Positions 11,292-23,890 of a stretch of 64,000 bases of DNA are shown one piece after another (the first letter of the stretch is position 1; the number at the start of each line of letters is the position of its first letter). The notes under the pieces were generated by a model. The model saw nothing but the letters and a program-made list of their open reading frames with translations. It was not told the DNA's origin and made no database searches. The translations under genes were made by a program, and so were the position numbers. Origin of the DNA: Panax quinquefolius (taxonomy: Eukaryota > Streptophyta > Magnoliopsida > Apiales > Araliaceae); assembly GCA_020205615.1 (NCBI GenBank), contig CM035152.1, forward strand, positions 119,944,043 through 120,008,042, given 5' to 3'.

Positions 11292-14203
11292 TGATAGGTT
11301 AGAAACCTTAGGTAAGAGTACCTTAGGCTATAACCTTAGAGAAGATAGGTGAAGATAATGAAAGAATAAGCTCAAATAAAGTTTGAACAATAAGTAGTTT
11401 TAAAAAATTATAATGAAGGGATTAAAACACGCGTTAGAGGATTCAAAGAAGAATCTCGCAGAGTTATACGAAATATGAATGTGGGGTTACCCAACTCCAA
11501 TAATAAGGATGTAATGTGATAATAAATAGACAATGCCTATAAAAAGAAAATTATATAGAAGTTAAGAATAAAAAGTTATATCTAAGTATGGTACAATCGT
11601 ACTCTTTAATAGTTGATGTATGGTATCTGGGCTAAACGATTCCTTCATAGAGTGGAGGTATATACAAACTAGCAACTCGAAACCTAGTTTGTTGGTTGTT
11701 TGTGGAAAACCACTCACCGTACCATATTAAAACTATTAGAGACTCGATGTGTACCAAGTATAGAAAATGGATATGTATGATGAAAATGTGGAACTTGAAT
11801 GAAATGTTGAGTAATGTAAAAGAAGTTAGAAATTCTTAAAGGAAGAATTGTTATATAAACAAGGAAATTCAAAGAAGAATCTTGAAGAGATATAAAGATA
11901 AGAAATGGGAGTTACGTAACTTCAATAGCCAAGATAACGAATAATGTCGTAAATGATGAAAAAGGAAAGAAAGAGGATCGTAAAACAAAATGATCATGAG
12001 TTAAGAAAAGAATTTTAAGGGAGATGATTATAGAATAAGATCACGACGTGATCTGTTTAAGTTATAAAGGAAAGATGGTCTGTAATGTTTGAATAATTAT
12101 AGCTTGATGCTATGAAGATGATGTACTGTGAAATAGTATGAGATAACTCACGAGGAGTTATAGATGATGTGATACGAGGAATTCGTATCGAGTAAAGAGC
12201 AAGTTAAGAGTAAGATAGAGTTAGGTGGGATTTCAATTGGGGACTCATGTGATGGCTGAGTTGTACAAATTTTTGTATGGGCAAGGGTTTGTGCTTGCAG
12301 TCAGTTTATCATATTGATAATCATTGGAATGTTGGTGTCGAGCTATCAATGTATATGTGGTGAAAAGGTGATTCTTTTCTCATGTGTATGTTTGATAGTT
12401 AGAAACTATTAAGATTAGTCAAATATTATTAGAATTAGGTGCAGTTCTTAAAACTAATACATATGGTAAGTTCGTGACTCATAATAATAAGGTATGTTTT
12501 GAACCCCTCGTGAATGGGCGCTTTGTGGTCTGACTAGGATAAGTTCTTAAACTCATATTATTGTGGAAAGTTCCTGAACTTCTAATGTGTAGTAAGTTTG
12601 ATGAACTATACTGGGGTATAGATAAGCTATGATTGAAGAATTGAGGATTATGGAAATAGATAGAATTATTAAGCAATGGATCAGTATAGAAAGTGGAGAC
12701 ATAAGTTTTCCAAATCTTCTAGCTTTATTAGATTTTCAAAATTTATTGACTTCGTGCCGATGGTTGTACTTTTGATTTTTGAAAAATATTGGGTCACACT
12801 AGTGAACTAGAGAATTTTTAAATGATCTATTATTCAAGCGTATCTATCTTTTTTTTATTTCACTAGATAAAAAAATGGTTTTTTTTAAATTTTCAAAATA
12901 TATTTTAATTATATGTATCAGGTGATATGATAAACGATGAATTCATCAATGCAATGGAACCTGGTGTTGGATGTGATCATATGATCGTCAGCCCACTATG
13001 GTGAGATGTAGTATGACAACGTCATAATCAAGACGCCATAAAAAGATTTTTGAGATTTCTTTAAGATATGAGAATATATATATATATATATGTATATTTC
13101 GATTGATGTCCAAATTGTTGTAGAAGTCTATGCTATTTGATTCAGCTAGACAAATATTGAAAGATGTTCATGAAATTCAAGTATTTCTTGAGAAGTTATG
13201 CCAAACCAAAGTGTTTTGGTGTAGATTCAGATGTTGAAAAGCTGAGGTGAATAACCCTATAAAAGGGGACATGTTATCGGAGACAATGGTTCCGAAAGTA
13301 ACGCATATAGTCGTTACGATGTTAAGATGTAATACGTTGTGCCACGCGTAAAGTGCGATAAATTTGATCACCTAGAGTACTTGCGAGAGAGAGTGTTTTC
13401 GATTCATTGTGATTGCTAAACATTCTATTAAAGATGGTTCACAGTGGTGATACACTGTTAAACCTGGAGAAGAGTTCAAGGTCCGTATAGTCTTATGGCT
13501 GTTAAAGGTTCAAGTCGAGATACTCGATAACCTAGGGACGTAATTCAAGGTCTTATGACCCCTCAGCATGATTTGGAATCTTTTAAATTCCTGTTATTCA
13601 TATCGCTTCCCAATTATTGAGCAATTGTGGAAGATTCTTATTATTCTGAAAGGTGAAAGTAGAAAGGATGAAAAAATTAAGCAAAACATAATAATTATGA
13701 AACTCCAGAAAGAAGAGAAATGTGAAACTCTTAAAAGAGGATGAGGTGAGGAATATGATGATCTTAGAAAGATTCTTAGAGAAAGAATTTGGTTGCAGAA
13801 CCTAATGAATAAATAGATATTAACATAAAATCTATATTGATAAATGGAATAAATGAATATTAGTAAGTCAAAAAAAAAATTCGAGGACGAAATTCTTAGA
13901 AGAAGGGGTGAATGTAATGTCCCAAGAGTTTGAGAATATAGTATATGATAATGATCCTTAGAGAAAGATAATGAACGGGTCAAAGAATATGTAATACTCA
14001 AATATAATTAAGTCTAAGTAAAGGTTATGAAATAAAACTTACAAGAATTTATTATGAATAATAGTGGGAGTAGAAATATAAAACCTATATTAAGGTAATG
14101 TGTTGAAGTTATTCAATGATAAATTTTAAAAAGAGATTTGGTGAAAACCGAGTAAGGGAGGTTTCGTTGATTCCGAGGACGGAATCCTTATAAGGGGGAA
14201 AGA
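11292..14203 (+). mobile_element. Non-coding interior of element E
   Basis: This is 2.9 kb of AT-rich, stop-rich sequence in which no gag, protease, RT, RNase H or integrase motif can be read. An imperfect internal duplication of about 80 bp links 11435-11520 and 11860-11945 (both start CAAAGAAGAATC). Near the end there are two purine-rich terminal signatures: 13880-13912 followed by TGTAATGTCCCAAG, and the real one at 14170-14203. The first looks like the 3' end plus LTR start of a different gypsy family, so the interior may be chimeric. The 135-codon ORF on the opposite strand at 13594-14001 has no recognisable domain. Confidence 0.6.
14186..14203 (+). promoter_or_regulatory. Polypurine tract of element E
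   Basis: The purine-rich stretch AAGGGGGAAAGA lies directly before the TGTGACA start of the 3' LTR; it is the plus-strand DNA primer site in this class. Confidence 0.7.
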
Positions 14204-16042
14204 TGTGACAACCCGAATTTTTATAAGTTATTAAAATAGGAATGTAATAATTAAATTTATTATTATGAGATGTTTTGAGTTTGAGTATGTATATATTCGT
14301 GCTATATATTTTGAAGTATGTGATCTGGTGTGAAGAGAAATATATATTCATATATTGGGAAAGTGAGGTTTAATAGTTGAGTTAACTATTGAAGAAATTA
14401 TATGAATTTTGTAATTTATTTTAAATATTTATTAAATTAAATAAATATTTTGAATAATTTATTTATTGAGAAAAATAAAAATTTATGAAATTGAGATATA
14501 ATAATTTAGTTACGTGTGTATGATAATTAAATTAAAGTAAAGGTAAATTTTATCCTTTGAAGATTTAATTTAATGAATTAATTAAATTAAATGAGTTGTT
14601 TAATATTAAAGAAAATAGGTATATTAAAGAAAGTGATGTTTAAGACTAATTTATTAATTAAATTAGATATATAATTATTTATTAATCATCAGAATAATTA
14701 TAATAAAAATTATAATTATTATAATGGTAAGCTATTTAAATTGGTGGCAGATGTGACAAATAAAAACTATATAATATAAAAATATAAAAATAAACTAGTA
14801 GAGGAGAATTGTGGTTAGCCAAAAAAGGCCTTATGGCCTTTGGCTTATTTTTTAACTGACGCCTATTGGTTTTTTAAACTGATGTATATGTGAGAGAGAG
14901 GGGAGTCAGGTTATATGTTGCACATAATTCCTAAAGGCTAAGTTCAGAAAATTTAGAGAAGGAAGAAGGAAACATAGAGGAAAAATTAAGGTTGAGAGCT
15001 TGAGAAAACTCTCTGAGATTGTCAAAAGGAAGAGAAGGGTTTGCTAAATCAAGGTATAATCTACCCTAACTCTAATTTTCTGTTTTGTGATTTTCATTCT
15101 CTTGAAGTGAGATTTTGATAAGTTATTGAATATAAGATATGGGTTATGGGTGTGCATAATAATGTTGTAGAATTTGTTATTGTCATATTTATACAGTAGT
15201 TAGAAATCAAATTCGCGAGAATTGGCTTTGTAAGAAAGAAGTTAGAATGTTAGTGTATGCTCATATAATATGGCTTAGTAAGTACAAGATTTTATGTTTA
15301 ATATGTGTTATAATCTGTAAATTGATGTTGGATTATGTTAGTATGTGAAGAAACGAAAATAACATAGTTTAAATCGTGTTAATTGATTAAGAAACGAAGT
15401 CGTGGCGATCGAATTCGCTAGAGATGTTAAAACATGAAAATAGAGTATGAACATGTGTTTTGGGTCAAATTTTAGGTTGGTTAATGTTTTTATAAATTGT
15501 TAGAATTCTAGTATGTCGTAGTTCTATGAATTACGAATCCATAGAATTAAAAACGGACTAATTTGGATGTGTATAACTCAAGTTATGAAGATTAGTAGGA
15601 GAAAAAGGGTCAAAAATCGCGAAGAATAGTAGCTTGGTCCGTTTACACGCTAACATGCGTCAATACTATTTGTAATCCTAAGTCATTTGAAGCAATCGCA
15701 CTGTGCCCAAACTTAATTGGGAGCAGCTACCCCCAAACTATGTCAGGTGTGACTGTTTTTGACCTGTTTTAGTAAAATAAGCATAACGTTTTCATACGAA
15801 CTTTGATTAAGGTGATTCAAGATGATCCGGAATGAGGACGAATAGACCTACACTTTTTTTTCTTTAAGGTTTTTAATTTGAGGTTGGGAACAGTAGTCAA
15901 AATGGTCTTCTTTAGGACTATTATGTTTTTGGAGGGAATCAGAGGGCGTCGGCCATGAACGTTTGCAAGTGTGGTGCTCTTGACGATAAAAGATGTTTTT
16001 CTAAGTTATAGAACATGAATATTATGAATTATAATGATGCTT
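14204..16042 (+). repeat. 3' LTR of element E, first segment
   Basis: Collinear with 8212-10045 of the 5' LTR and interrupted by solo LTR F. The GC island (15625-15760) is strongly diverged from its partner, while the sequence on both sides is nearly identical. Donor-like GT at 15054. Confidence 0.9.
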
Positions 16043-16340
16043 TGTGACGCACCCAAATTCGGACCTCCACTTGGTCACTCGAATTCGGTTTATCACGTTC
16101 TCATGGTAAAACCATAATAACTAAAATAACGCATACACAACGGGAAATCTTCTTTAGAATAATATACAATGATTTATTATAATTATCCCCCCAAGTCTCG
16201 CAACCTACAGTACTTAATAGATTATATAATAGTATCGAATAAAGACCTATTGCATAATCCTACTTAAGTTTAAAAATAGTCTGAAATAGTCTTAATACAT
16301 CATAATAGACTTTAACCATAAAAAGGACAAGCTAGTCGGT

Positions 16341-16365
16341 AGCCTTGCCCTTGCCCTTGCCCTTG
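16341..16365. repeat. (CCCTTG)n short tandem repeat
   Basis: About four copies of a CCCTTG hexamer in LTR F. Confidence 0.85.
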
Positions 16366-17372
16366 TCTGTTCCAGAGACACCTCCATGTTTCTCCTTAAC
16401 TGAAAGGTTTTAAATAAGCAAGGATGAGCACAAATTGCCCAACAAGTAATATACAACAAGGGTGTAGGGTATAATATCACAAGGTTTGAAATATCTAAAT
16501 GTTATTTCTAGGATAGTTCAAAGTGTCAGAATAACATCATGAATAAGGGATATGACAATTCAATATAAATCAACAGATATATATGAATTCAATGACTAAC
16601 AATGTATCCAACTGGGTAAGCAATTTATACTGAGCAGTCACTAAGGACTATAGAACTTTCACTAGAGTTACCAATATTAAACTGATAACCCAAAAATATC
16701 AAGTACTATAGATGATCAGTCTACAATACTTTACGTTATGCATAACACCACAATAATATTTATTCATGTGTTGGGGTTTCCAACAACATACACTCCCCTT
16801 ACAAAAAGGGTTGTCCAACTTAGTTTTCAAGATTTTCGCCCCAATCAATTGGTTTGGACAGTTTTTATAAACATGCATATAGTCTAGCCGAATCAAATGG
16901 CATCGACTCTTTCACAATATTCAAGGGCAATACCAATTTCAACATGAATAATAGCTTTCATAAGGGTTTAACATACTAACTCATTTGAACGAGAAAGTAA
17001 TGTAACTTGTATTCAAAGGGATAAGCTTACGGTATTGTTCGAATAAATAATGCAATGGTATTTCACGACAATATTTTGAGTAAGGTTAGAGAAACTTGCC
17101 TTAAGCGTAGTTTATCCACGTTAATAAATCAACACTTTCGAATCCTATTTATAACTCATTATATGTTCAAGATGTTAATTAGCTAACACAGTCTTTAATC
17201 AAGCTTGACACGATTCAAGTATACACACATATGGTACAAAATCAGTTTATAAGTAATCATGAATCAAACACTTAGTTATTTTATAAACAAATCAAGAATT
17301 CTCAAGGTTAAGACCTCCTACTCGTGGACTTTTCATCTCAATGCAACACCGACTTATCAACTAGGCATCACT

Positions 17373-17397
17373 CATATATATATATATATATATATAT
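17373..17397. repeat. (AT)n microsatellite
   Basis: An AT dinucleotide run in LTR F. Confidence 0.9.
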
Positions 17398-18898
17398 CAG
17401 TAGGTTTCAGATCACATTTAGCATCATAAGTATCACGTAGTTACTTTCCAAAAGATCAGACCTCATTATACGGGATTCGGTGGCGCAATTGGTATGCGCC
17501 GTAGCTAAGCTTCAGGACCCGGCCACAATTGCAGTCCCCACTGACTGCCAAGATGCATTTTGCTACCTTGTGGTCTCTGTTTGGCTTGAACACACAATCA
17601 TATTTTATCATGTTAAAGGATTTCACATGCTTCTTAGATCAATCTAGGTCCCTTCTTGCATAACATGGTTCTAAGTTTGATCATTTCAATAATTTAAAGT
17701 CATTCAAGGTCATGAAACCACAAAGTCTAGCATGCTTGCTTTCTAAACATAAAAGATAGTTATAAAAATCATATTAGGCATGCTTGTGTGTATTCATAAC
17801 ACATACGTGAAACTAACACCGTTTTAGTTGAAAAATAGGCTTTGTTCATGCTTTTCTTGAAATGTGCTACACAAGCATGGTATATATATGTTTATGCTAC
17901 ATGAGTGAGTCTAAGAGTGTCATCAAACATGATCACAAATGTCAGATTCCAGTCTTCAAGCCATCATGACAATATTCATCTTCTAAGATTGCTAATAGGT
18001 TCAACATGCTCATGTTTCCTTACTAATCAAATAAACACAAGCTAAAGGTTTATTCATGCATTTCCAAGTCATACTCACATGCTTTCAAAGTTAGAATATA
18101 AACCATGTATAAATCATGCATGTTAGCTCACTAGGCTAAGTCTTTCCTTGAAAATATTTCTAATACAAGGCTTAACAAGTTTGATCATGCTCAAAGGACT
18201 ATGTACACTACAACATGCTCATCTATGTGCAAAATCAGTCATATATAGTTTACTAGGTTCATAATTTGTAGAACATGATCTTTTACATAGTTTGTTTTAA
18301 AAACTTATGGTTCAAATCTCCATGTAAACCATATACTTTCGTTAATCATGCAAACCTATTAAAACACGCTCCACTTAGCATAATATACATGCACATACAC
18401 ATTACACATGCTTACATGTTATTATAAGTCATAGTACTATATCGATTACCAAAATGAAACTAAAAAGCTGAACTCAAGAAGCAGCAATATATGCTGCTAC
18501 CTCAATACAAATGTGGCAGCAATGCTGCTTAGCGGTACTGATTCGGTAGCGAAGCGATTTGCTTGGCGAGCTCCAGCCCAAACATGAAATTTACCTACGA
18601 AATCATTCCTAAACATTCATATATCAATTGCAACATGCTCATATGATCATATAACATCCATATAACCCATATTCAATCTCATTCTCATCCATTTTCATGA
18701 AATCAAGAATTTAAATTTTAAGAGTTCAAGAACTCTGTTTACAGAAATTGAAAAGGGCAAATATAGAATGGAATTATACCTCTGCAATGAATGAAACTTT
18801 CTCCAATTGAACTCCTAAGCTCTAAGAATGCTTGTAAGCTCTCACCCTCACACTTGACAATTCTCAGATAATTTCAAGCAACACCAATTGATCAACAT

Positions 18899-18907
18899 GA
18901 CGGCTAT
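18899..18907 (-). promoter_or_regulatory. TATA box of LTR F
   Basis: TATAAATAG on the minus strand, upstream of a leader containing the AGAG|GTATAATTC donor-like site near 18780. Same layout as the other LTRs. Confidence 0.6.
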
Positions 18908-20053
18908 TTATAGAAGACTTTTGGACTGGGCATTGGTGTTACACAAAACTTGAACTCATGGTGTAATGCAATGAAATAATGGTTGCTCAAGGGTGGTTTA
19001 ACAACTCCATACCAACTACATAGCTAGCAATGATCATCTAGGATTTAGCCTTGTGGAGAATATGTGTTTTCAATCTCAGCTACTGTTCATGTACTTATGC
19101 CACTCATTTTGGGACAAAATGAAAAACTCAGCAATCTTTTTATCTAGGCTTGGTTTGGTCTATTTAATTCCCACAATGAAATCTTAATGTACAATTGTTA
19201 CCATATTAGGAATTTTAGGGATAAATTATACACTCACATCATATAGTCCATGTACATTAAATATACGCAATAAAATAATACAGTCAGATATTATTGTCCG
19301 GGTAGTTTCATAATTATTCCTACCACTCATATAACCATATTTTAAATGTCTACTCATATTCATATTGTTACATACACATTTCATGATATATTTATACCAT
19401 ATAGTTTCAATATGTGTAATTACCTTGCTTCTTACAATATAGTTTCATACAACTTAATATATAGTCACATAAATGCCATAATACACTATATAGTATAGTT
19501 GTATTATTGCTCCTATGCACATAATTGTCATTATAATATTATTATATTAATAACTCACTTAATTATGTTAAATAAATAACCATGCTCTTCCTTAATTAAT
19601 TAACACTAATATTAATTAATCCAACCATTTATGGGTTTTCCATAATCATTACTTATCTATTTAATAATCATTTATTATTAATAATTGCCAGGAAATCAAT
19701 ATTCCACCACAACCATTATCAATAAAATAACAATTAATAATCACATATTAACCGACCTTATTAATATCAATTAAAAATCCCTAAATATACTACAACAACA
19801 CTTAACAATTAATATTACTTAAATGCTCATCTCATAATTTCTTCGCCGCTTATCATTACTATTTGTATTTCCATAACCATGCCACACAAGGCTTTCAACA
19901 AGTTAACCACAAACTCAAGTATTCTCAACTATTTAATTATTTAATATAATTGAGTTATCTCATTTCATAACACGAAATTTTTCATATTCAAATAAATATT
20001 CATTTTCATTAATATATTTATTTAATAATATGCAAAAATTCTCGGGTATTACA

Positions 20054-21287
20054 TGCTTAACATTAATAAATGATATATTAGATAAGTTGTATACGCATAC
20101 TAAGCACACACAAGAGAGACAAATTGGGCGTGTGACGAATAAACATCGAAACGCCGTGATAAGTGTTAATGAACGTAAAAAGTGTTTTAAATCAAATGAA
20201 ATAAATATTATAAGATATTGAATAGGGTTAATATAAAACCAATAAGTAGTCCTAGCAAGACTTAAACACTTGAATGAACTTCGAGTTTGACTAAGAAGAA
20301 ATATAGTGAGTTATAAGTCTGAAGTTAACACAATCAAATTGAACATTGTGTATTGATTAATAAGAAGGGTTATGAGATGTAGAGTAAAGTTTAAATTACA
20401 ACTACTATGCGTTGCTATGTGACTAATAGTTTATGTGTTTGATTATATAATTGTGTAGGGCACGTGAAGTGCAGATAACTGTAAGCTGTTAAACTGTTAT
20501 TGGTAAACAATGATCAATGCAAGTCTTTCAGTTCCTATTTGTTATGTGAACTTGATAATTAACTGTTTTAAATCTTTATTGCAAAGAGCATGATGTGTTA
20601 TATATATGTTGAATGTATGAAACATTAAAGTCAATTTATGACTACGTTGAATAAGTAATGAATGCTGATTGAGTAATGAACTCAATCTTTATACTTTTTA
20701 TGTGACCTGTAGCATGTTTGTTATGTTAGTTTAATGTTTATGATATCTATGATAAGCATGTAATTATGTGCTACGTGATGCATGAAAATTGTTAGATCTT
20801 GCTGGGCTGTTGAGCTCAACCTTGCAAATAACCATTTTTGCAGGTTAAGGATTGAAGGTAACACTATGTGCTACTTGAATGACGTGGATCAGAAATAATA
20901 CATGAAGATGAACATTTTAGCTAAAGTTGTTATTCCTTTATAGCATGATTAAGATTCATGAGATGTACTAAATATTTTATGATGTATAGTTTTATGTTGA
21001 GTTGCAAAGCTAAATTTAGAGTTATCTGATACGTAAAGGTTATCGGATTGAAATATAAAATTTTATAGAACAACAGTGATAAAGTAAATCATAAAATAAG
21101 ATTGATTCAAAGACATGTAGATGATAAAGGTTTTGATTCAGGGAATTAAAGTAAAAGGACATAAAAGTTTAAATTATTCTGCATTTTATAAAGTTTAACA
21201 TCAAATAATGATGTAAAATCAGAAGTTAGACGTGTTATTAACGACCGAAGTTGATAATTGAATTGTGTGAAATTTGGGGTCATTACA
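20054..21287 (+). repeat. 3' LTR of element E, second segment
   Basis: Resumes after F with the duplicated TGCTT and matches 10042-11277. It ends CATTACA followed by the element's target duplication GGCTC. The acceptor-like TTTTTGCAG is kept (ending at 20843). Confidence 0.9.
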
Positions 21288-21292
21288 GGCTC

Positions 21293-21660
21293 AATGTCCT
21301 GACATGTTTTAGTTGACCAAGTCATGTCAACGACATGTGGCAGATGACGTGGTAGTTGACAATCACTCTGTGGCACATCACTGCCACGTGGCCCAATTAG
21401 GTGGTATCACGTGTCATGGTCAACTGTCAAGGGACCACTCATCGTCTTCCATGTGGACCAATCAGTGTTTGTCGCGTTAGTGCACATGGCAAATCTTGAT
21501 TTGTTATTGTCCTGACAAGTGTCAGTTGACCAACCAATCACGGGTTATCAAGTCAACACATGTGCCACATTGGCAGAATGGTTGGTGATGCCACACCATG
21601 CGCGCCAATGCGACACACTTATATAATGGCGGCGCGTGTAGTAGCCCACACGCCTTCTCG
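21293..21660 (+). promoter_or_regulatory. G-box/ACGT-rich block with TATA, promoter-like
   Basis: A comparatively GC-rich block is packed with CACGTG and ACGTGG cores (for example near 21383 and 21407, plus 8189 on the other side of E) and ends in CTTATATAATGG near 21620, followed by a GC-rich leader. In plants CACGTGGC is the G-box/ABRE core bound by bZIP factors. No ORF follows, so this could be the U3 region of an unrecognised LTR or the remains of a host promoter. The function is inferred from motif content only. Confidence 0.35.
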
Positions 21661-22874
21661 ACATTTTTTCGAATAGTGAAATTTTTACAGTAATTTTTGT
21701 TTTTTATTTATAGTTTTTTGGTATATTAAAATTAATTTTTGAATATACCTGGAACTTTCAGAAATTAAAATTATAGTAAAAATTGCTTTAAAATTATTTT
21801 AAAATATTGGGAAGTTAGTTTTCCGTCCAAAAATTTTCAGAGATACCAGAAAATTATTTTTTCATTTTTCCACGAAGGGTGTTGAAAAATGAATATAAGT
21901 AATCCCCTAAACTATTTTTCTTGTCAAATTATGGATGTACAATTTATTGTTATAAATTGTGTATTAATTAATAAATTCCAAAAAAAATTAGAATGTTAAT
22001 AACCTGTTATTAGTTTGCATAAAATTTTTTTGGTAGCTATATTATGTGTTTGACATGGTGTTGCATATTATTTGAAATAATATGAGTAATTATGAAAGAA
22101 CAATTTATTTTTAATAAATTGTATATTGTTCATAAAATTTCAAAAAATTATCAAAATGTGTTATTTATAAATAAATAATATGTTTAAAATTTTTTGAGCA
22201 ATATAAGGTGTTTGGCATATTATTGTATATTATGTGGTATAATATCATGTTTAATTTAATCATTTTAAATATTTAGAATATTTAGTATGCAATAGATTTT
22301 ATCTATTCTTTAGTATGCATATAAAGGATTATTTAGAATGCCATAAACACTTATATATGCTTGAATTTAGTTGGAAGAATTTAAGAAGCTTTTTTTTAAA
22401 AAAATTCTATGCGTATATTTGCGCTAAATAAACTATAATTAAATATACACGCAAATTTTGATTTCCAAGCTTTGCAAAGTTTCCCTTTTGTGTTTATAGT
22501 TGATTATTTTAGTAAGTTTATGTTATGAGGCTGTTGGGTCTCCAACTTTTAAGTTTATTTTGATGATTATAATAATTAGTAAATAAGTTAATTAAAACAG
22601 TAGAATCCTCTCCATAGGATTTAATTGTAATTGTTTTAATTATCTTATTTACTTTGATCAAAAATGTTTTCTAATCTTAATTGAATTAATATTTTTTGAC
22701 CTTAATAATTTAATATAAAATGTTAAAAGAGATTAGTTCTCATTATAAAATTTCTTAATGCAAGGAGAATTCATATTAGTCCTATAACAATTTTTCTTTA
22801 CTAAAGGTTTTCAAAATAATATATTATATATTATAAAGCTATTTTTTATTTTAAAAAATGCAAAAAGTTAAGGA
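21661..22874. other. AT-rich DNA without a gene
   Basis: No ORF, LTR end or RNA gene is seen. The one clear structure is the foldback at 22578-22653, listed separately. Confidence 0.6.
22578..22653 (+). repeat. Foldback with 22-bp arms
   Basis: AGTAAATAAGTTAATTAAAACA (22578-22599) pairs with 22632-22653 with one mismatch. An inner stem AATCCT (22604-22609) pairs with AGGATT (22616-22621). The whole would fold as one hairpin of about 76 nt. It could be a MITE remnant or a small hairpin RNA precursor; there is no evidence of expression. Confidence 0.45.
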
Positions 22875-23144
22875 TGTTATACATATGATTCCCTCCTGAG
22901 GAGGAAACCCGTGACTCTCCCCCTCTCCTTCTCTTCTCCTCCCCGTGACTCTCTTTCCTTTCTTCTTTCCTTCCTCACCCATGAACCTCCTCCTCTTCCT
23001 TTGCCTATATAAAGGAATGATACTGAAGAAAAATGAATAAGAATTTCTCTGAAGGTTTCTCTCTCTATTTATCTCTCACTTATTCTCTATACATATATGC
23101 AATTAGAAGAGTATCTTTCTATACTTTGCTAAAATTTTATAATA
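22875..23144 (+). repeat. 5' LTR of copia element J
   Basis: TGTTATAC start; the end is ATAATA, where the 3' LTR has ATAACA, so the terminal CA has become TA. It contains a CT-rich stretch and a TATATAAA box at 23006-23013 about 140 bp before the end. It is highly similar to the 3' copy. Confidence 0.92.
23006..23013 (+). promoter_or_regulatory. TATA box of copia LTR
   Basis: TATATAAA after a pyrimidine-rich stretch; the same box is at 28968-28975 in the 3' LTR. Confidence 0.75.
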
Positions 23145-23146
23145 CG

Positions 23147-23164
23147 TTATCAGCACGAAGCTCT
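23147..23164 (+). promoter_or_regulatory. Primer binding site of copia element J
   Basis: TTATCAGCACGAAGCTCT lies 2 bp after the LTR. This form of priming site is common after plant copia LTRs. I do not assign the tRNA. Confidence 0.6.
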
Positions 23165-23184
23165 AACCAACTAAGACGGTAAAA

Positions 23185-23690
23185 TTAAATACTTGCAATT
23201 TATTATTATATTACCGGTTTGGCTATGCCACCAATAATATAATTTTATTCTTATAATTTCCTTTAAATTCTTGCAATTTATTATTATACTACCGGTTTGG
23301 GTATGCCACCAATAGTATAATGTTATTCTTACAATTGGCTTGGCTTTGCCGCCTATTATATTCTTTAACTGTCAAATTATATTTATGTTTTATTGTCCAT
23401 CTTTAAATTCTGTTATTTACAATGGTACCATCTATCCTTGTTAATCTTACAAGACTTGGTGGGAACCTTTTTACCACTTATTAAATTATGGGAATAACCT
23501 GTATATGCGGAATACCACATACTTGGTGAAATTCTTCTGTTATTCCATTCTTTATTATTCTGTTGGAATAACCTGTCTACGCAGACTACCGCATGCATGG
23601 TAAAATTCTTCTGTTATTTCATTCTTTATTATTTTATTGGAATAACCTGTCTATGCGAATTACCGCATGCCGGGTGAAGATTTATTTGCA
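23185..23690 (+). repeat. Minisatellite-bearing 5' leader of copia element J
   Basis: There are two related blocks. At 23193-23360 a 78-bp unit (TTGCAATTTATTATTATA... with ACCGGTTTGG) is repeated about twice plus a fragment. At 23480-23690 a unit of about 74 bp containing CATTCTTTATTATT, GGAATAACCTGTCT and ACCGCATGC is repeated two to three times. The second unit is the same minisatellite that fills 59037-59575 and 62797-63265 in the LTRs of gypsy element A. It sits in the transcribed leader, before gag. Confidence 0.8.
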
Positions 23691-23890
23691 TTTTTTTGTA
23701 TATACATTAACGATTGCATATTCTTTTTTACTAAAATAATATGCTAATAACATAAATATAAGAATATTTATATTATTTATATTTGCACTTTATCACCACT
23801 TGAAGTCGTGATTTAGTTTATTTTTTCTATATCATACATGCAATTATTTATTGTTTTAATAAATAATAATTGTGTTTTAACCCAGAATAG

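Larger units (their letters stand above)
16043..20053 (-). mobile_element. Solo LTR F inserted in the 3' LTR of E
   Basis: The plus strand starts TGTGACGCACCC and ends GGGTATTACA, with a perfect target duplication TGCTT (16038-16042 and 20054-20058). The unoccupied site is visible in E's 5' LTR near 10040. The length of 4011 bp and lack of an interior make it a solo LTR on the minus strand. It carries a TATAAATAG box (about 18899-18907), an acceptor-like CCTTTCAG (AG at 16400-16401), a CCCTTG hexamer microsatellite (16341-16365) and an AT run (17373-17397). LTR G is a relative. The small ORFs are not coding. Confidence 0.9.
8212..21287 (+). mobile_element. Element E: gypsy-like LTR retrotransposon without coding capacity, hit by solo LTR F
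   Basis: The element has two LTRs of 3066 and about 3068 bp (after removal of F), each TGTGACA...CATTACA, flanked by a perfect 5-bp target duplication GGCTC (8207-8211 and 21288-21292). A tRNA-Met-type primer site follows the 5' LTR and a purine-rich tract precedes the 3' LTR. The 2.9 kb interior has no recognisable gag or pol, making it LARD-like or extremely decayed. The LTR promoter layout and the GAGGACG(A/G)AATTCTTA-type end of the interior resemble Tekay chromoviruses, so it may depend on such an element for mobility. By eye the LTRs differ by a few percent, apart from one very divergent GC-rich island. Confidence 0.9.

Noticed and set aside
13594..14001. 135-codon ORF on the minus strand in element E
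   Set aside because: Very Ser/Ile/Phe-rich, antisense to the element, no recognisable motif; expected by chance in AT-rich DNA.
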